In this document: piece by piece, positions 63,301-64,000 of the stretch
How positions within the stretch are numbered: position 1 is the stretch's first letter
Layout: every line of letters begins with the position of its first letter
Source: Chitinophaga parva
Lineage (GTDB): Bacteria > Bacteroidota > Bacteroidia > Chitinophagales > Chitinophagaceae
Direction: 5' to 3'
Length of the DNA stretch: 64,000 bases
Assembly (NCBI RefSeq): GCF_003071345.1
Contig: NZ_QCYK01000001.1
Span: 930,001 to 994,000 of the forward strand
Notes under the pieces: generated by a model
Database searches by the model: none
Told to the model about the DNA's origin: nothing
Seen by the model: the letters and a program-made list of their open reading frames with translations, nothing else
Made by a program: the position numbers and the translations under genes

Positions 63301-64000
63301 TCACCCTGCGTCTGAACACTGCACAGGCCACGGCCAACTTCCTGCCGGCCGCCCCGTACGACCGCATTGTGGTACGCCTTAATTCCGGGGTGCTCGGTGC
63401 GCTCAGCGCCGTGAACGTGGAATATGTACAACGCTTTGTAAGCACGCCCACCCCGCAGGCAGATTCTGTATACGCCTGCAGCGGCCAGCCTGCTACACTG
63501 CATGCCAGCACCCCTGCCAATGCCACCTTCCGCTGGTATACCCAGCCCACAGGCGGTACACCGGTAGGCACTGGTGCAGACTTTACCACCCCTGCTGTGA
63601 ATGCCAATACCGTATACTACCTGGAAGCCGCATCGGCAGATGGTTGTCCCAGCCCGTCACGTGCAGCCGTGAAAGTATTTGCCGGCCTGCCCGGTGCGGA
63701 GGTAACACCTGACAATGTAACGGTGAACAGTGGCGACCAGACCACTTTCAATATCGTAAATCCCAATCCTGGCTACACCTATACCTGGTACGATGCGCCC
63801 TCCGGCGGCAGCGTGGTACACACGGGTACCAGCTTTACCACACCTGCACTGACTTCCAGTACCAGCTATTATGTAGTGGTAAGCAACGGCACCGGTTGCT
63901 CCAGCACCGTGCGCACACAGGTGACAGTGAATATCAATATCCCCATGGACCCGGCTCCCTGTAGCTACGCCAATACGCAGACCAGCCCCGTAAGCACGGC
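60381..64000 (+). CDS. giant modular secreted protein with Ig-like domains (3' end outside window)
   Basis: The frame stays open for 1206 codons and leaves the window. A signal peptide ends near residue 37 (PLSSAKAQQ). Behind it alternate two module types. One, about 150 residues, has a conserved Cys-x-x-Cys start (GLCLLCG, ACVLCSV, GLCVGCYV) followed by NPxxAVDxDxxT, resembling a discoidin-like domain. The other is an Ig-like domain of about 85 residues with a YTWYDAATGGT / FxTPxLxxxTxYYVEA pattern (Ig_7, CHU_C-associated). Proteins of this type usually end in a type IX secretion signal, which would lie outside the window. It is probably an adhesin or surface-layer protein. An ORF caller may have missed it because it has no stop here. 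Confidence 0.88.
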   Translation, partial: MKTAMQVNATLQRKVTTLAILLSMLWCIGWPLSSAKAQQVYATSQTNGRTGLCLLCGPAVTNPGNAVSASRTDYATFNMDGVAVGVSVFETLQFPSVNPNPGCDSLVIQIGSSQALLSANLLSNITVTTYNGATSNNDAVTVTPSLLRLLDDSSTALIVLRPTAAFDRVEIRESALIAALSSLRLYFAYHAPINLNNITIANGGTATVCAGSPISLSASVPAGGATIQWFTTATGGTPVAATNNYTFTPTANTTLYAGAVLGNCSSTTRQAVTVNVNPTPPTPTVSATTATVCSGQTATFSINNPQAGVTYTWYDAATGGTSQGTGSTFITPSLATTTSYYAEASLATGCTSPARTQVTATVNATPAAPVVTPATQAIAGGHTATINISNPVAGATYNWYTTPTGGSPIATGTSFTTPVLYTNATYYAAVTSAQGCENNSRTLATVTVTINNNVSCSFATTQQSPVYTGGLSACVLCSVNNPNNAIDTDTTTASSLTTPVSLAGYLGQLLTYPHTYLPGDSVRLLLGLPGGLADLQALGAIRVETYNNGVANGDAVSVNNPLLTLNLLGGERFNATVPATKPFNAVLVSIGGVGTLITTLNIYGASVIVPRPVVNPASASICTGSTASLTVTAPTGGADIAWYTVPVGGTAVGTGTTFTSPALSATTTYYVEAGRYGCANPVRTPVTVQVNTQPAAPVRATSNDSVCAGQAATLAVTPVTGVTFSWYASDTASTPLATGANFTTPALTTSTIYYVSASNGGCSSATRTAITAVVAAAPTGVTVTPAGATIQAGQSVTFTASAASGAANFNWFTTATGGTSIASGATFTSPLLFSNTTYYVEASNPTTGCISTQRIAVTVNVINPNVPDISCGAAGSQSASTNGLCVGCYVENPGLAVDNDPATGSTLHVVLGLLGGYVQQTFQFGSVSNGDSVHIGLSFPTGLADVGLLSSVQVQSYSGNTANNDLTSVSPQMLTLRLNTAQATANFLPAAPYDRIVVRLNSGVLGALSAVNVEYVQRFVSTPTPQADSVYACSGQPATLHASTPANATFRWYTQPTGGTPVGTGADFTTPAVNANTVYYLEAASADGCPSPSRAAVKVFAGLPGAEVTPDNVTVNSGDQTTFNIVNPNPGYTYTWYDAPSGGSVVHTGTSFTTPALTSSTSYYVVVSNGTGCSSTVRTQVTVNINIPMDPAPCSYANTQTSPVST
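60501..64000 (+). repeat. super-repeat of one Cys-x-x-Cys module plus two or three Ig-like domains
   Basis: The Cys-x-x-Cys modules begin near 60501, 61746, 62991 and 63960. The first two intervals are 1245 bases (415 codons), with one module plus three Ig-like domains each. The third is 969 bases, shorter by 276 bases, which is about one Ig-like domain. This points to growth by unit duplication and loss or gain of single Ig units. Confidence 0.75.

Overview
The window looks like a chromosomal segment of a Bacteroidota bacterium, most likely a Chitinophagaceae member close to Chitinophaga. The grounds are three complete SusC/SusD pairs, ECF sigma/FecR switches beside two of them, a GLPGLI-family protein, a giant secreted protein built from Ig-like domains of the kind found in gliding Bacteroidota, and TAnnTTTG-type -7 promoter elements. 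The genus is an inference from gene content. No rRNA, tRNA, CRISPR array or insertion sequence was seen.

Layout. 1-4101 (+): the 3' end of a TonB-dependent receptor, a secreted tyrosine phosphatase, then a tightly overlapping set (membrane protein, ECF sigma, small membrane protein) followed by a GLPGLI protein. 4160-12381: SusCD locus 1, with a minus-strand run fecR-susC-susD-phosphodiesterase and a divergent ECF sigma. 12492-14338 (-): a YXWGXW-type protein and an HExxH lipoprotein. 14952-17526: an RtcB RNA ligase divergent from a WYL-domain regulator, with a palindrome between them. 17595-28432: SusCD locus 2, which I read as a phosphonate-use locus. On the minus strand it has an XRE-cupin regulator, a phosphonatase-like HAD hydrolase and an FAD oxidoreductase. 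On the plus strand it has susC, susD, an alkaline-phosphatase-superfamily enzyme, a PhnZ-like HD oxygenase and a DUF5690 transporter. GTTTAG/CTAAAC half-sites cluster at both promoter regions. 28383-30972 (-): a CBM9-like protein, a GHL10-like hydrolase and a DUF3820 protein.

31566-35710 (+): two small precursor peptides with 17-residue double-glycine leaders, the second with an extremely glycine-rich core, then a HlyD adaptor and a C39-peptidase ABC exporter. No modification or immunity gene is visible. 35904-46233 (+): SusCD locus 3, in the order ECF sigma, FecR, SusC with an STN domain, SusD, a DUF4843 lipoprotein, a PKD-like lipoprotein and a TlpA-like thioredoxin. 46446-55405: a flotillin-like protein with tandem N-terminal repeats, an NPP-type phosphodiesterase, rpiA, an MDR oxidoreductase, a GAF-type methionine sulfoxide reductase, a ClC channel with CBS domains and a membrane protein. 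55913-59457 (-): a NACHT-like NTPase and a transglutaminase-like membrane protein. 60381-64000 (+): the start of a giant modular secreted protein that runs off the window.

The strongest candidates for something undescribed are the SusCD-coupled phosphonate locus, the glycine-rich double-glycine peptide export cluster, and the RtcB/WYL pair with its palindrome. All functional statements rest on motifs and gene context read by eye; no database search was run.
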